NCBI RefSeq assembly: GCF_021800405.1 | Contig: NZ_CP084550.1 | Coordinates: forward strand, 1,674,001 to 1,738,000 | DNA length: 64,000 nt | From: Arthrobacter sp. FW306-07-I | GTDB lineage: Bacteria; Actinomycetota; Actinomycetes; Actinomycetales; Micrococcaceae | Reading direction: 5' to 3' | Shown: one piece after another, positions 1-13,635 of the stretch | Numbering within the stretch: the first letter of the stretch is position 1 | Layout of the letters: every line of letters starts with the position of its first letter | Translations under genes and position numbers: made by a program | The notes under the pieces: model-generated | What the model saw: the letters and a program-made list of their open reading frames with translations, nothing else | What the model was told of the DNA's origin: nothing | Databases searched by the model: none

Positions 1-1
1 G

Positions 2-1708
2 GACATATCCAACTACGTGATGCTGGAACTGGGCCAGCCCACGCACTGCTACGACCTGGACAAGCTGTCCGGGGACATCGTGGTGCGCCGGGCCGCGGCG
101 GGCGAGAAGATCACCACGCTGGACGGCAAGGAGCGCACCCTTGACGCCGAGGACCTGCTCATCACCGACGACTCCGGTGCCATCGGCATCGCCGGCGTCA
201 TGGGCGGCGCGGCAACCGAGGTGGGGGACTCGACGTCCAACATCCTCGTAGAGTCCGCGCACTTCGACGAGGTCTCCATCGGGCGCTCGCGCCGCCGGCA
301 CAAGCTGCCGTCCGAGGCATCCAAGCGCTTCGAACGCGGCGTGGACTGGCAGGTGGCCGGCGTAGCGGCGCAGCGCGTGGTGGACCTCCTGGTGGAACTG
401 GCCGGTGGCACGGCGGACGAAGCCGGCACCGACGTCGGCACTGCTCCGGAAACCATCACGATCGATCTGCCCGCAGGCTTCGCTGCCGCACGCATCGGCA
501 TCGACTTCACCGAGGAACAGATCGTCACGTCCCTTGAAGACCTGGGCGCCGTGGTGGTAAAGCACGACGGCGGCTGGACCGTTACGCCGCCCAGCTGGCG
601 CAGCGACTTGGAGACCAAGGAAGACCTCACCGAGGAGATCGCCCGGCTGGTGGGTTACGACAAGATCCCCGCCACGCTTCCGGTTGCCCCTCCCGGCCGC
701 GGCCTCACCAGGGTCCAGCAGCAGCGCCGGCGCCTGATCCAGGCCTTGGCGGATTTCGGCCTCACCGAGGTCCTGGCGTACCCGTTCGTGTCCAAGACCG
801 CCAACGACACCTTTGGGGTGGCGGAGCAGGGCGCGGAGCGGACCGCCGTCAAGCTCGCCAACCCCATCAGCGAGGAGCACGGCTACCTTCGCACGTCCAT
901 CCTGCCCGGACTGATCGAGGTGGCCAAGCGGAACCATTCGCGCGGCTTCCGCGACCTGGCCCTCTTCGAATCGGGCCTGGTGTTCCTCCCCGGCGAAAGC
1001 GTGGGCACAGCCTCCATCCCGCCGCTCGGAGTCAAGCCCTCCGATGAGGTGCTGGACGACCTGTTCGACGGCGTCCCGGACCAGCCGTTCCACGTGGCCG
1101 CCGTCCTCACCGGCCACGATTCCCCGGCCGCCGCGTCACACACACCCCGCGTATGGGACTGGGCCGATGCGCTGGACGTTGCCCGCCTTGCCGGCGACGT
1201 CCTCGGCGTGGACCTGGTGGTCAGCCAAGGCAGCCACCAGGCATTCCATCCCGGCCGCACCGCCAGGCTTGCACTGCGGACGGGTGAGACCGTGGGGTAC
1301 GCCGGCGAACTGCACCCCAAGCTGCTGGCAGCCTCGGACATGCCCGCCCGTTCGGTTGCCGTTGAGATCAACGCCGACGCGCTGTTCGAGGCCGCACCCG
1401 ACGTGATTGTGGCGCGCCACATCTCGACGTTCCCGGTGGCCACCCAGGACGTGGCGCTCGTGGTCCCGGCCGACGTGCCGGCGGACGCGGTTCTCGCCGC
1501 ACTCCGCGAAGGTGCCGGTGAGCTGCTGGAAGACGTGGCGCTGTTCGACGTCTACGCAGGGAAGGGTATCGAGGAAGGCAAGAAATCGCTGGCCTTCGGG
1601 CTCCGTTTCCGGGCCGCCGATCGCACGCTGACCGCAGACGAAGCCTCGGCAGCCCGCGAAAGCGCAGTTGCACTTGCGGCCGAGCGCTTCGGAGCCGTCC
1701 AGCGCTAG
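2..1708 (+). CDS. pheT: Phenylalanine-tRNA ligase beta subunit, 5' end outside window
   Basis: Charges tRNA-Phe as the beta part of the alpha2-beta2 synthetase in the cytoplasm. The frame is open from base 2 and begins inside the B3/B4 editing region (YVMLELGQP), so the N-terminus (tRNA-binding-like part and start codon) lies upstream. A B5 domain follows (around visible residues 155-230, ending WRSDLETKEDLTEEIARLVG), then the catalytic-like core. The last ~95 residues form the FDX-ACB anticodon-binding domain (from ISTFPVATQDVALVV). 568 residues are visible against a usual total near 840. A strong bidirectional terminator follows directly, so this is the end of a pheST unit. Family assignment is very secure. 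Confidence 0.97.
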   Translation, partial: DISNYVMLELGQPTHCYDLDKLSGDIVVRRAAAGEKITTLDGKERTLDAEDLLITDDSGAIGIAGVMGGAATEVGDSTSNILVESAHFDEVSIGRSRRRHKLPSEASKRFERGVDWQVAGVAAQRVVDLLVELAGGTADEAGTDVGTAPETITIDLPAGFAAARIGIDFTEEQIVTSLEDLGAVVVKHDGGWTVTPPSWRSDLETKEDLTEEIARLVGYDKIPATLPVAPPGRGLTRVQQQRRRLIQALADFGLTEVLAYPFVSKTANDTFGVAEQGAERTAVKLANPISEEHGYLRTSILPGLIEVAKRNHSRGFRDLALFESGLVFLPGESVGTASIPPLGVKPSDEVLDDLFDGVPDQPFHVAAVLTGHDSPAAASHTPRVWDWADALDVARLAGDVLGVDLVVSQGSHQAFHPGRTARLALRTGETVGYAGELHPKLLAASDMPARSVAVEINADALFEAAPDVIVARHISTFPVATQDVALVVPADVPADAVLAALREGAGELLEDVALFDVYAGKGIEEGKKSLAFGLRFRAADRTLTADEASAARESAVALAAERFGAVQR

Positions 1709-1728
1709 CGGCACCCCCTCGAAAACGG

Positions 1729-1762
1729 AAGTCCCCGCAACCCTGATGGGTTGCGGGGACTT
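1729..1762. terminator. Bidirectional terminator between pheT and the quinone reductase gene
   Basis: Perfect 15-bp stem: 1729-1743 pairs with 1748-1762 around a 4-base loop (tgat). It sits between two convergent genes. T-rich sequence follows on both strands (ttt at the plus side, tttt beyond the stem on the minus side), so it can end both transcripts. Confidence 0.9.
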
Positions 1763-1797
1763 TCCAATGTTCGGCCAGTGTGGCCCCTGACCATGTG

Positions 1798-2763
1798 TCA
1801 GGGCACCAGGAGGACCTTCCCGGTGGTCTTCCGGCCCTCGAGGTCGCGGTGCGCCTGCCCGGCCTGGCTCAAGGGGTAGCGGGCGCCGATCCGGACCTTC
1901 AGGCTGCCGTCCGCGGCGGCGGCAAAAATCTCGTCAGAGCGCCAGCGCCGCTCCGCTGCATCCCGCAGGTAGTGGCCCATGGTGGGGCGCGTCAGGAAAA
2001 GGGAACCCCCGGCGTTGAGGCGTTGCGGGTCAAAGGGCGGAACCGGGCCCGAGGCGGCACCGAACAGCACCAGCATTCCGCGGACCCGCAAAGACGCCAA
2101 GGAACCGTCGAAGGTGTCCTTGCCCACGCCGTCGTACACCACGTCCACGCCGGTCCCGCTGGTAATGTCCCTGACCCGCTCCGCAAATCCGTCGTAACGC
2201 AGCACGTGGTCCGCGCCGGCGTCGCGCGCCAACTGTTCCTTTTCGTCGGTGGAGACAGTGGTCAGGACTTCCGCCCCTCGTGCCTTCAGCATCTGGATCA
2301 GCAGCAGCCCTACGCCGCCCGCCCCCGCATGCAGCAGCACCTTATGGCCCGGCTCCACCTTGAACGTCGAATTCATGAGGTAGTGGGCAGTGACGCCCTG
2401 CAGGGGCAGTGCTGCGGCAGTGAAGATGTCCAGTCCTTTGGGGACCGGAAGGGCTGCGTCCTCATCCACAAGTGCGTAGTCCGCATAGCACTCAATGCCT
2501 TCCGCTGTGGCCACCCGGTCACCCACGGCAAAGCCGGTAACACCTTCGCCCACCGCTTCGACCGTGCCGGCTGCCTCCGACCCGGGCGTAAAGGGGTAGG
2601 GCACTTTGTAGGTGCCGCTGCGCTTATAGGTATCGATGAAGTTGACGCCGGCCGCCCCGACCTTGAAGAGCAACTGTCCGGGACCTGGGACGGGCGGCTC
2701 CACTTCCATGTAGTCGAGGACTTCCGGTCCGCCTGCCTCCCGTGCGACGATTGCGTGCGTCAT
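1798..2763 (-). CDS. NADPH:quinone oxidoreductase, zeta-crystallin/QOR type
   Basis: A 321-residue medium-chain reductase that reduces quinones or related electrophiles with NADPH in the cytoplasm. The N-terminal half is GroES-like (MTHAIVAREAGGPEVLDYME). The cofactor Rossmann fold shows HAGAGGVGLLLIQMLKA. The zinc-binding cysteines of alcohol dehydrogenases are absent, which fits the zinc-free QOR branch. The ATG at 2763 is chosen because AAGGAG lies about 7 bases upstream and the protein then starts as family members do; an in-frame ATG at 2859 would add 32 residues without homology and reach into the argC control region. It is divergent from argC and convergent with pheT. The exact substrate cannot be told from sequence. 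Confidence 0.9.
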   Translation of the reverse strand: MTHAIVAREAGGPEVLDYMEVEPPVPGPGQLLFKVGAAGVNFIDTYKRSGTYKVPYPFTPGSEAAGTVEAVGEGVTGFAVGDRVATAEGIECYADYALVDEDAALPVPKGLDIFTAAALPLQGVTAHYLMNSTFKVEPGHKVLLHAGAGGVGLLLIQMLKARGAEVLTTVSTDEKEQLARDAGADHVLRYDGFAERVRDITSGTGVDVVYDGVGKDTFDGSLASLRVRGMLVLFGAASGPVPPFDPQRLNAGGSLFLTRPTMGHYLRDAAERRWRSDEIFAAAADGSLKVRIGARYPLSQAGQAHRDLEGRKTTGKVLLVP

Positions 2764-2868
2764 GGCTCTCCTTTCGCGGGGCCCGGCGTCTCCGGCCCCG
2801 GCTGCCGAAACCATCCTAGGGACAGGGAACGCCTGCCCGGCAACTGCTGTCCTCATCACAGGAAAGCG

Positions 2869-2912
2869 TATGCATAATTATCGATACCAGTGCATAACTA
2901 TTGCTGTATAGT
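2869..2912 (+). promoter_or_regulatory. Tandem ARG boxes and -10 element of the arg operon
   Basis: Two near-identical 10-mers, tgcataatta at 2871-2880 and tgcataacta at 2891-2900, are spaced 20 bases apart, as expected of a double ArgR hexamer operator (18-bp boxes with a short gap). A -10-like TATAGT lies at 2907-2912, directly after the second box, so bound ArgR should block the promoter. The argC ATG begins 6 bases past the -10, predicting a leaderless mRNA. ArgR itself is the sixth gene of the operon, giving arginine feedback. Confidence 0.82.
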
Positions 2913-2918
2913 CGGAGT

Positions 2919-3950
2919 ATGACTATTTCTGTTGCGGTTTCGGGAGCCAGCGGCTATGCCGGGGGAGAGGTCCTGCGCCTCCTGGCCGGACATCCCGGGG
3001 TGACCATCGGCGCCATCACGGCCCACAGCAACGCAGGTTCCCGCCTGGGTGAGCTGCAGCCGCACCTGCATGGACTTGCCAGCCGCCTCCTTGAGGACAC
3101 CACGGTGGAGAACCTCTCCGGCCATGATGTCGTCTTCCTTGCGCTGCCGCACGGGGCCTCTGCTGAGATCGCGGCCCGGCTGCCGAAGGGGACGGTGGTG
3201 ATCGACGCCGGCGCCGACCATCGCCTCGAGGACCCGGCCGCCTGGGAAAAGTTCTACGGCTCCGCCCACGCCGGAACCTGGCCCTACGGGCTTCCCGAGC
3301 TGCCCGGCCAGCGCGAAGCCCTCAAGGGCGCCACCCGCATCGCCGTTCCCGGATGCTACCCAACCTCAGCCCTCCTGGCGCTGGCTCCCGGGTTCGCTGG
3401 CCACGTGCTGGAGCCCGACGACGTCGTCATTGTTTCCGCGTCCGGCACCTCGGGTGCGGGCAAGGCCGCCAAGGTCAACTTGATCGGTTCCGAGGTCATG
3501 GGCTCGATGAGCCCCTATGGAGTGGGCGGCGGACACCGGCACACCCCGGAAATCGAGCAGGGCCTGTCCAACGCGGCGGGGGAAAAGGTTACGGTCTCCT
3601 TCACGCCCACGCTGGCTCCGATGAGCCGCGGCATCCTCACCACCGCCACCGCAAAGGTCAAGGCCGGCACCACGGCGGCGCAACTGCGCCTGGCCTGGGC
3701 CGAGGCATATGAAGACGAGCCCTTCGTCCACCTGTTGCCGGAGGGCCAGTGGCCCACAACCAAGTCGGTCCAGGGCTCCAACCATGCAGCCATGCAGCTG
3801 GCCTTCGATGCCCACACGGGACGGGTCATTGTCACCTGCGTGATCGACAATCTCACCAAGGGCACGGCCGGCGGCGCCGTGCAGTCCATGAACATCGCAC
3901 TCGGCCTGCCTGAAACCGCCGGCCTCAACCTGCAGGGAGTAGCCCCGTGA
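2919..3950 (+). CDS. argC: N-acetyl-gamma-glutamyl-phosphate reductase
   Basis: Third step of arginine synthesis: NADPH reduction of N-acetylglutamyl phosphate to the semialdehyde, in the cytoplasm. The N-terminus carries the dinucleotide loop GASGYAG (residues 9-15). The catalytic cysteine is C146 in PGCYPTS and the family GGGHRHTPE histidine segment follows. Length is 343 residues, normal for the short bacterial form. The ATG at 2919 is preferred over an in-frame TTG at 2901, which would lie inside the predicted promoter. First gene of argCJBDFRGH; its stop overlaps the argJ start as GTGA. Confidence 0.97.
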   Translation: MTISVAVSGASGYAGGEVLRLLAGHPGVTIGAITAHSNAGSRLGELQPHLHGLASRLLEDTTVENLSGHDVVFLALPHGASAEIAARLPKGTVVIDAGADHRLEDPAAWEKFYGSAHAGTWPYGLPELPGQREALKGATRIAVPGCYPTSALLALAPGFAGHVLEPDDVVIVSASGTSGAGKAAKVNLIGSEVMGSMSPYGVGGGHRHTPEIEQGLSNAAGEKVTVSFTPTLAPMSRGILTTATAKVKAGTTAAQLRLAWAEAYEDEPFVHLLPEGQWPTTKSVQGSNHAAMQLAFDAHTGRVIVTCVIDNLTKGTAGGAVQSMNIALGLPETAGLNLQGVAP

Positions 3951-5113
3951 CCATCACCACACCCCAGGGATTCCGGGCAGCCGGCGTTACCGCCGGACTC
4001 AAGGCGTCGGGCAACCCGGACCTCGCCCTGGTCGTCAACGACGGACCCTCCAAGGCCGCCGCCGCCGTCTTCACCAGCAACCGCGTCGCAGCAGCGCCCG
4101 TGCACTGGTCCCGCCAGGTGGTCTCCGACGGCCGCGTGGACGCCGTCATCCTCAACTCCGGCGGAGCCAATGCCTGCACCGGACCCACCGGCTTCCAGAA
4201 CACCCACAGCACAGCGGAAAAAGTAGCCGAGGTGCTGGGCATCTCCGCCACGGACGTTTTCGTCTGCTCCACCGGCCTGATCGGCGAGCAGCTGCCCATG
4301 GACAAGATCCTGCCGGGGGTGGAGGCTGCCGCCGCGGCCCTCAGCACTGATGGCGGAGCGGATGCCGGCACCGCAATCATGACCACTGACAGCGTGCCCA
4401 AGTCGGCCCTCTTCATCGGCACCGACGCGGACGGCCAGGAATTCAGCATCGGGGGAATCGCCAAGGGCGCCGGCATGCTGGCCCCCGGCCTGGCCACCAT
4501 GCTGGTGGTCCTCACCACCGATGCCATGGTGCAGCCGGAAATGCTCGACGTCGTCCTCCGCGACGCCACGCGCGTCACCTTCGACCGCGCCGACTCGGAC
4601 GGCTGCATGTCCACCAACGACACGGTTGTCCTGCTTGCCTCCGGCGCTTCCGGAGCCGTCCCGTCCGCCGAGGACTTCGGTGCAGGGCTCACGCAGGTAT
4701 GCGCGGAGCTGGCCCGGAAGCTGATCGCCGACGCGGAAGGAGCCAGCCACGACATCGCCATCCGCACATTCAACGCCGCCAGCGAAGCCGACGCCGAGAC
4801 CGTCAGCCGCTCCGTGGCCCGCTCCAACCTGTTCAAGACCGCCATCTTCGGCAAGGACCCCAACTGGGGCCGCGTGCTCTCGGCTGTCGGCACCACGGAC
4901 GCCGCCTTCGAGCCGGACAAGCTCAACGTCGCCATGAATGGGGTCCAGATCTGCCGCAACGGCAGCATCGGCGATGACCGTAGCCTGGTGGACCTGGAGC
5001 CCCGCGAGGTCCTGGTGGAGATTGACCTGCAGGCAGGCGATGCCGAGGCAACCATCTGGACCAACGACCTCACCCACGACTACGTCCACGAAAACAGCGC
5101 CTACTCCAGCTAG
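3947..5113 (+). CDS. argJ: Bifunctional ornithine acetyltransferase / N-acetylglutamate synthase
   Basis: Moves the acetyl group from N-acetylornithine to glutamate (and in many versions also uses acetyl-CoA), making arginine synthesis cyclic. The 388-residue precursor contains the autocleavage motif [14 protein letters not shown]; the new N-terminal nucleophile should be T184, giving alpha and beta chains. A GTG start overlaps the argC stop by four bases. Whether it is mono- or bifunctional cannot be decided from sequence alone; no separate argA is present in this window. A 54-base gap separates it from argB. Confidence 0.96.
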   Translation: MTITTPQGFRAAGVTAGLKASGNPDLALVVNDGPSKAAAAVFTSNRVAAAPVHWSRQVVSDGRVDAVILNSGGANACTGPTGFQNTHSTAEKVAEVLGISATDVFVCSTGLIGEQLPMDKILPGVEAAAAALSTDGGADAGTAIMTTDSVPKSALFIGTDADGQEFSIGGIAKGAGMLAPGLATMLVVLTTDAMVQPEMLDVVLRDATRVTFDRADSDGCMSTNDTVVLLASGASGAVPSAEDFGAGLTQVCAELARKLIADAEGASHDIAIRTFNAASEADAETVSRSVARSNLFKTAIFGKDPNWGRVLSAVGTTDAAFEPDKLNVAMNGVQICRNGSIGDDRSLVDLEPREVLVEIDLQAGDAEATIWTNDLTHDYVHENSAYSS

Positions 5114-5167
5114 GAGCACCGCCCGGGCAAAACCCGCCAAGCCCAAACCGCTGTGGAAAGTGACACC

Positions 5168-6123
5168 ATGAACACCCAGACGCGTGAAAACACCACCATG
5201 TCCGCCGCGCAGGACAAGGCTGAAACCCTGATCGAGGCCCTGCCCTGGATCCAGCGCTTCGCCGGCAGCATCATGGTGGTCAAATACGGCGGCAACGCCA
5301 TGGTCAACGATGAACTCCGCCGCGCCTTTGCCGAGGACATCGTCTTCCTCCACCACGTGGGCATCCACCCCGTGGTGGTCCACGGCGGCGGCCCCCAGAT
5401 CAACTCGATGCTGGGCCGGCTGGGCATCGAATCCGAGTTCAAGGGCGGCCTGCGCGTCACCACCCCCGAGGCCATGGAGGTGGTCCGCATGGTCCTCACT
5501 GGCCAGGTGGGCCGTGAACTCGTGGGGCTCATCAACTCCCACGGGCCCTACGCCGTCGGCATGTCCGGCGAAGACGGCGGCCTGCTGCGCGCCGTCCGCA
5601 CCGGCACCGTGGTGGACGGCGAAGAGGTGGACCTTGGCCTGGTGGGCGAGGTGGTGGGCGTCGACCCCGCCGGCATCGTGGACATCCTCGACGCCGGCCG
5701 CATCCCCGTGATCTCCACGGTGGCCCCGGAAATTGTCGACGCCGGGGAGGGCATCGTGGGGCCCGTCCGGTTCCAGCCCACCGGGCAGGTCCTGAACGTC
5801 AACGCGGATACGGCTGCGGCCGCCGTCGCCTCCGCGCTGGGCGCCTCCAAGCTGGTGATCCTGACCGACGTTGAAGGCCTCTATGCCAACTGGCCGGATA
5901 AGTCCTCCCTGATCTCGTCCCTTACGGCTTCCGAGCTGCGGGAGATGCTGCCGGGCCTCCAGTCGGGCATGATCCCCAAGATGGCAGCCTGCTTGAAGGC
6001 CGTCGACGAGGGCGTGGAAAGGGCGCACATCGTGGACGGGCGCCTGGCCCACTCCATGCTTCTTGAAACATTTACGACGGCGGGCATCGGCACCCAGGTA
6101 GTCCCGGACGAGGAGATCAACGG

Positions 6124-6127
<4 letters not shown>
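5168..6127 (+). CDS. argB: Acetylglutamate kinase
   Basis: Phosphorylates N-acetylglutamate with ATP, usually the arginine-feedback step in actinobacteria using the cyclic pathway. Amino-acid kinase fold; the VVKYGGNAM phosphate loop is near residue 40, and a conserved [10 protein letters not shown] segment lies near residue 215. Length 319. The ATG at 5168 is chosen because GGAAAG lies 7 bases upstream; a GTG at 5153 is also in frame. The N-terminal extension before the kinase fold is typical of arginine-sensitive enzymes, but regulation is inferred. The stop overlaps argD as ATGA. Confidence 0.96.
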
Positions 6128-8374
<2,247 letters not shown>

Positions 8375-8375
<1 letters not shown>

Positions 8376-8905
8376 TGTCCGCCCAGCCGTCCACCCCCGG
8401 CACCAGCCCGGCCACCAAGACCGCCCGGCAGGCGCGCATCACCGCCATCCTCACCGGGCAGTCCGTGCGTTCCCAGGCGGAGCTCGCGGCGTTGCTGGCG
8501 GACGACGGCGTCCAGGTCACCCAGGCCACGCTGTCCCGCGACCTCGTCGAGCTGGGCGCTGTCCGGGTGCGCGGCAAGGAAGGCGTGCTGGTGTACGCGG
8601 TGCCTGGCGAAGGCGGTGAGCGTGGCGCCAAGAGCGGTGTGACCCAGGAAATCCTGGACGCCCGGCTGGCCCGGCTGTGCAGCGAGCTGCTGGTCACCGC
8701 GGAGGCGTCCGGCAACATCGCAGTCCTCCGGACTCCCCCCGGTGCCGCGAACTTCCTGGCCTTGGCCATCGACCACTCGGTGATGCCGTCCATCCTGGGC
8801 ACTATCGCCGGTGATGACACCGTACTGCTGGTCTCCCGCGACCCGTTGGGCGGCCAGGACCTCGCCGCCCGCTTCCTGCAAATGGCTGAGGAAGCCGGGC
8901 AATAA
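8375..8905 (+). CDS. argR: Arginine repressor ArgR
   Basis: Hexameric arginine-responsive regulator, 176 residues. An N-terminal winged helix (about residues 15-80: [20 protein letters not shown]) is followed by a C-terminal oligomerisation/arginine-binding domain. The GTG at 8375 is taken because it overlaps the argF stop by one base; an upstream in-frame codon at 8249 would sit deep in argF. Its likely target is the double ARG box before argC, so the operon encodes its own repressor. The shared order argF-argR-argG is known from mycobacteria. Confidence 0.94.
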
Positions 8906-8951
8906 GCTTGAAGACAAAGAATCAACCAACCCCCAACAAGGAGCATTTAAA

Positions 8952-11590
<2,639 letters not shown>

Positions 11591-11591
11591 A

Positions 11592-11692
11592 ACGCCCGCT
11601 CACTTTCGGCCTGTTGCTGGCAGACGCCCGCTCACTTTCCTCAGGAACGTGAGCGGGCGTCGCCCTTTAAGCTGCAAGAAGTGAGCGGGCGT
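11592..11692. repeat. Inverted array of a 12-bp motif at 32-bp spacing (2+2 copies)
   Basis: The 12-mer acgcccgctcac occurs at 11592-11603 and 11624-11635, exactly 32 bp apart. Its reverse complement gtgagcgggcgt occurs at 11649-11660 and 11681-11692, again exactly 32 bp apart. The 20-bp spacers differ from each other. A related 3+3 array lies after the rRNA operon (25628-25807). No open frame or known element accounts for it. Confidence 0.85.
11624..11660 (+). terminator. Possible terminator hairpin of the arg operon
   Basis: The two inner motif copies form a perfect 12-bp stem (11624-11635 with 11649-11660) around a 13-base loop. There is no T-tract afterwards, so termination is plausible but not certain. 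Confidence 0.45.
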
Positions 11693-11719
11693 TGGGCGTT
11701 ACGGTCGCTGGCGCGCCGC

Positions 11720-11725
11720 TAGGCT
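11720..11725 (+). promoter_or_regulatory. -10 element TAGGCT, leaderless start predicted
   Basis: TAGGCT followed by six bases (ggcccc) and then the ATG at 11732. The same TAGGCT-N6-ATG arrangement, with flanking identity, precedes the next gene. No Shine-Dalgarno sequence is present. Confidence 0.55.
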
Positions 11726-11731
11726 GGCCCC

Positions 11732-12280
11732 ATGAGCGAAACCTTACGCAAGTTCCTCCGCACGCTTCCTGATTTTCCGTCCGACCTGCCGTCTTTCGTC
11801 CCGGAGAACGCGCCGCAGGATCCGGCGCTGCTCTTCAAGCAGTGGCTGGACGAGGCGCTCGATGCGGGGGAGCAGCAGCCGCACGCCTTCAGCCTCGCCA
11901 CGGTGGACGCGCGGTCGGATGATGGTCCCCAGCCGTCCTCCCGCATGCTGATCCTCAAGAACATTGACGACGACGGCTGGCACTTCGCCACGTCCCGCAC
12001 CTCGCGGAAGGGCCGGGAACTGGCGGAGTCGCCCAGGGCCGCGATGAACTTCTACTGGCCCGGCCTGGGGCGGCAGGTCCGCGTGGCTGGCGCCGTGGCC
12101 GAACTCTCCGCCGAAGCATCCGCCGTCGATTGGCATGAGCGGCCGCGGGCCGATGGCAGCGACAACCCGCACTGGCAGCTCTACGCCCTGCAGCCCATCG
12201 AGATCGAGTTCTGGCAGGCGAGTAACGACGGCAACCACGTCCGCCACCGTGTCGGCGCAGACGGACAGCCGCTGGGCTGA
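11732..12280 (+). CDS. Pyridoxamine 5'-phosphate oxidase-family FMN protein
   Basis: 182 residues resembling PdxH, the FMN enzyme that oxidises pyridoxamine/pyridoxine phosphate to PLP. The FMN-site segment SRMLILKNIDDDGWHFATS is followed by SRKGREL and by WPGLGRQVRVAG, all close to PdxH. A C-terminal IEIEFWQ is present, but the end is shorter and lacks a clear R-x-H-x-R pair (NGNHVRHR-like residues instead), so the substrate may differ from that of true PdxH. The start is leaderless: no ribosome site, -10 six bases before ATG. A single gene between the arg operon and the next leaderless gene. Confidence 0.8.
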   Translation: MSETLRKFLRTLPDFPSDLPSFVPENAPQDPALLFKQWLDEALDAGEQQPHAFSLATVDARSDDGPQPSSRMLILKNIDDDGWHFATSRTSRKGRELAESPRAAMNFYWPGLGRQVRVAGAVAELSAEASAVDWHERPRADGSDNPHWQLYALQPIEIEFWQASNDGNHVRHRVGADGQPLG

Positions 12281-12289
12281 CCGCTCCGC

Positions 12290-12295
12290 TAGGCT
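12290..12295 (+). promoter_or_regulatory. -10 element TAGGCT, leaderless start predicted
   Basis: TAGGCT, six bases (ggccgc), then the ATG at 12302. It lies 10 bases after the stop of the preceding gene, so this gene has its own promoter in spite of the short gap. Confidence 0.55.
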
Positions 12296-12301
12296 GGCCG
12301 C

Positions 12302-13039
12302 ATGACCTCTCCTTCTCCTGCCGGTCTGCTGGCTGAACTGCACAAGGCCGCCACGGCATTGACAGCCGGACTGGACCGGATCCCCGACGGCGGCGAACGC
12401 GCTCCGTCCACCCTTCCCGGCTGGAGCCGCGGACACCTCCTGGCCCACATCGCCGGCATTTGCGAAGCCTTGGCCCGGCAAGTGGAATACGGTCGGCGCG
12501 GCGAAAAGGTGGAGCTTTACGACGGCGGCGTGGAAGGCCGCAACCGGGCCATCGAGCTCGCCGCCGGGCACAGCCTTGCGCAGCACCGGCAGGACGTGGA
12601 CGCCGCGCTGCAGCGGGCCTTGGCCGCATTCGACGCCCTCGGCGAGGATGAGTGGCAGACGCGCATCGCGTTCCGCGACGGAGTGATCTTCGACGCGGGG
12701 CTGGCGCTCTGGCGGGAACTGGTCATCCACACCGCGGACCTGGACAGCGGCACGGGACCGGAAACCTGGAACCGGGAGTTCTGCTCCCACCTGTTCGACT
12801 TCCTGGCCGCCCGCGTGCCGGCCGAAACCAGGTTGGTCCTGCAGCCCGTGGCACTGCCGCCGCTGGCCCTTGGAGCCGGCGGCAGCACCGTCGTCGTCAG
12901 CGGCATGGTCACCGACATCGCCGCCTGGCTGGCCGGACGGAAGCCGTCCCTGGACAGCCTCCGTGCCACTGCCGCCGGGGACAGTACGGATCTTCCCACC
13001 CTGCGGCCGTGGCCGTCGGCAATGCCGGAACCGAAGTAG
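12302..13039 (+). CDS. Maleylpyruvate isomerase-family (mycothiol-dependent type) protein
   Basis: 245 residues of the actinobacterial DinB-like family that contains mycothiol-dependent maleylpyruvate isomerase. The metal triad is visible: H49 in GWSRGHLLAHIAG, then E139 and H143 in LWRELVIHTADL. The C-terminal segment has the family's small second domain. Most members are of unknown substrate and use mycothiol as thiol cofactor; that role is inferred from the family. No aromatic-degradation genes are next to it, so isomerase activity on maleylpyruvate should not be assumed. Confidence 0.82.
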   Translation: MTSPSPAGLLAELHKAATALTAGLDRIPDGGERAPSTLPGWSRGHLLAHIAGICEALARQVEYGRRGEKVELYDGGVEGRNRAIELAAGHSLAQHRQDVDAALQRALAAFDALGEDEWQTRIAFRDGVIFDAGLALWRELVIHTADLDSGTGPETWNREFCSHLFDFLAARVPAETRLVLQPVALPPLALGAGGSTVVVSGMVTDIAAWLAGRKPSLDSLRATAAGDSTDLPTLRPWPSAMPEPK

Positions 13040-13061
13040 CAGTCCCAGCCCCCAGCCTCTC

Positions 13062-13122
13062 CGCGAGATGGCACTTAACGGCAATGCCGCGGCGCAACAC
13101 TGCCGTTAAATGCCATCTCGCG
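13062..13122. repeat. 25-bp near-perfect palindrome between convergent genes
   Basis: Arms 13062-13086 and 13098-13122 pair at 23 of 25 positions around an 11-base loop. It lies between the stop codons of the mycothiol-type protein and ogt. It could end both transcripts, though no T-tract follows; the length and near-identity of the arms look more like an extragenic palindromic repeat. Confidence 0.75.
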
Positions 13123-13140
13123 CTCGGGGGAGAAGAGCGC

Positions 13141-13635
13141 TTAGCCCGCTTCCCGGGCCAGCAGGCTCTCCTTGACGCGCAGGCCCCAGCGGAAGCCACC
13201 CAGCGACCCGTCCGTCCGGATCACCCGGTGGCAGGGAACGAACAGCGCCGCGGCGTTGAAGGCGCAGGCGCTGGCGGCGGCCCGGACAGCGCCCGGGTTA
13301 CCGGCCAAGGCGGCGTACTCGGTATACGTGACGGGCGAACCCGGCTTGACCTGGCGCAGGACCTCCCAGGCGTGGACGCGGAACGGGCCCGACTGCTGAA
13401 GGACTGGCACGGCCATGGCAGGGGCGGGGTCGCCGTCGTAGAAGGCCTCGACGGCGGAAGAGATGTCCCCGAGGTCCGCCACCTCTTCCACGGTCTCGGG
13501 GCGGAGGGCGGGATGGACCTGCCCGGTCAGTTCAGCAAGGCCGGCCGTCCAGCCCGAGGCAAGGACCACGCCGTCCCGGGCAAGGACGGTGAACGGTCCG
13601 TCCGGCGTGGACAGCTGCAGCAGTTGGGCTTTCAT
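13141..13635 (-). CDS. ogt: Methylated-DNA-[protein]-cysteine S-methyltransferase
   Basis: Suicide repair protein that removes O6-alkyl groups from guanine. 164 residues with the active-site motif PCHRVI near residue 130, preceded by the helix-turn-helix-like region and the asparagine of [13 protein letters not shown]. The ATG at 13635 overlaps the stop of the Ada-AlkA gene (ATGA), so it is translated with it. An in-frame upstream start would run back into that gene. The C-terminal methyltransferase missing from the neighbouring Ada-AlkA protein is thus supplied by this gene. Confidence 0.94.
   Translation of the reverse strand: MKAQLLQLSTPDGPFTVLARDGVVLASGWTAGLAELTGQVHPALRPETVEEVADLGDISSAVEAFYDGDPAPAMAVPVLQQSGPFRVHAWEVLRQVKPGSPVTYTEYAALAGNPGAVRAAASACAFNAAALFVPCHRVIRTDGSLGGFRWGLRVKESLLAREAG

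Noticed and set aside
3515..6052. 845-codon open frame antisense to argC, argJ and argB
   Set aside because: It mirrors three well-identified genes in a genome with very high third-position GC, where antisense frames stay open by chance. Its translation is His/Gly/Val-rich and matches no family, and it has no ribosome site.
11592..11692. Possible CRISPR array
   Set aside because: Repeats are only 12 bp with 20-bp spacers and reverse orientation in the middle; CRISPR repeats are 23 bp or more in one direction, and there are no cas genes.
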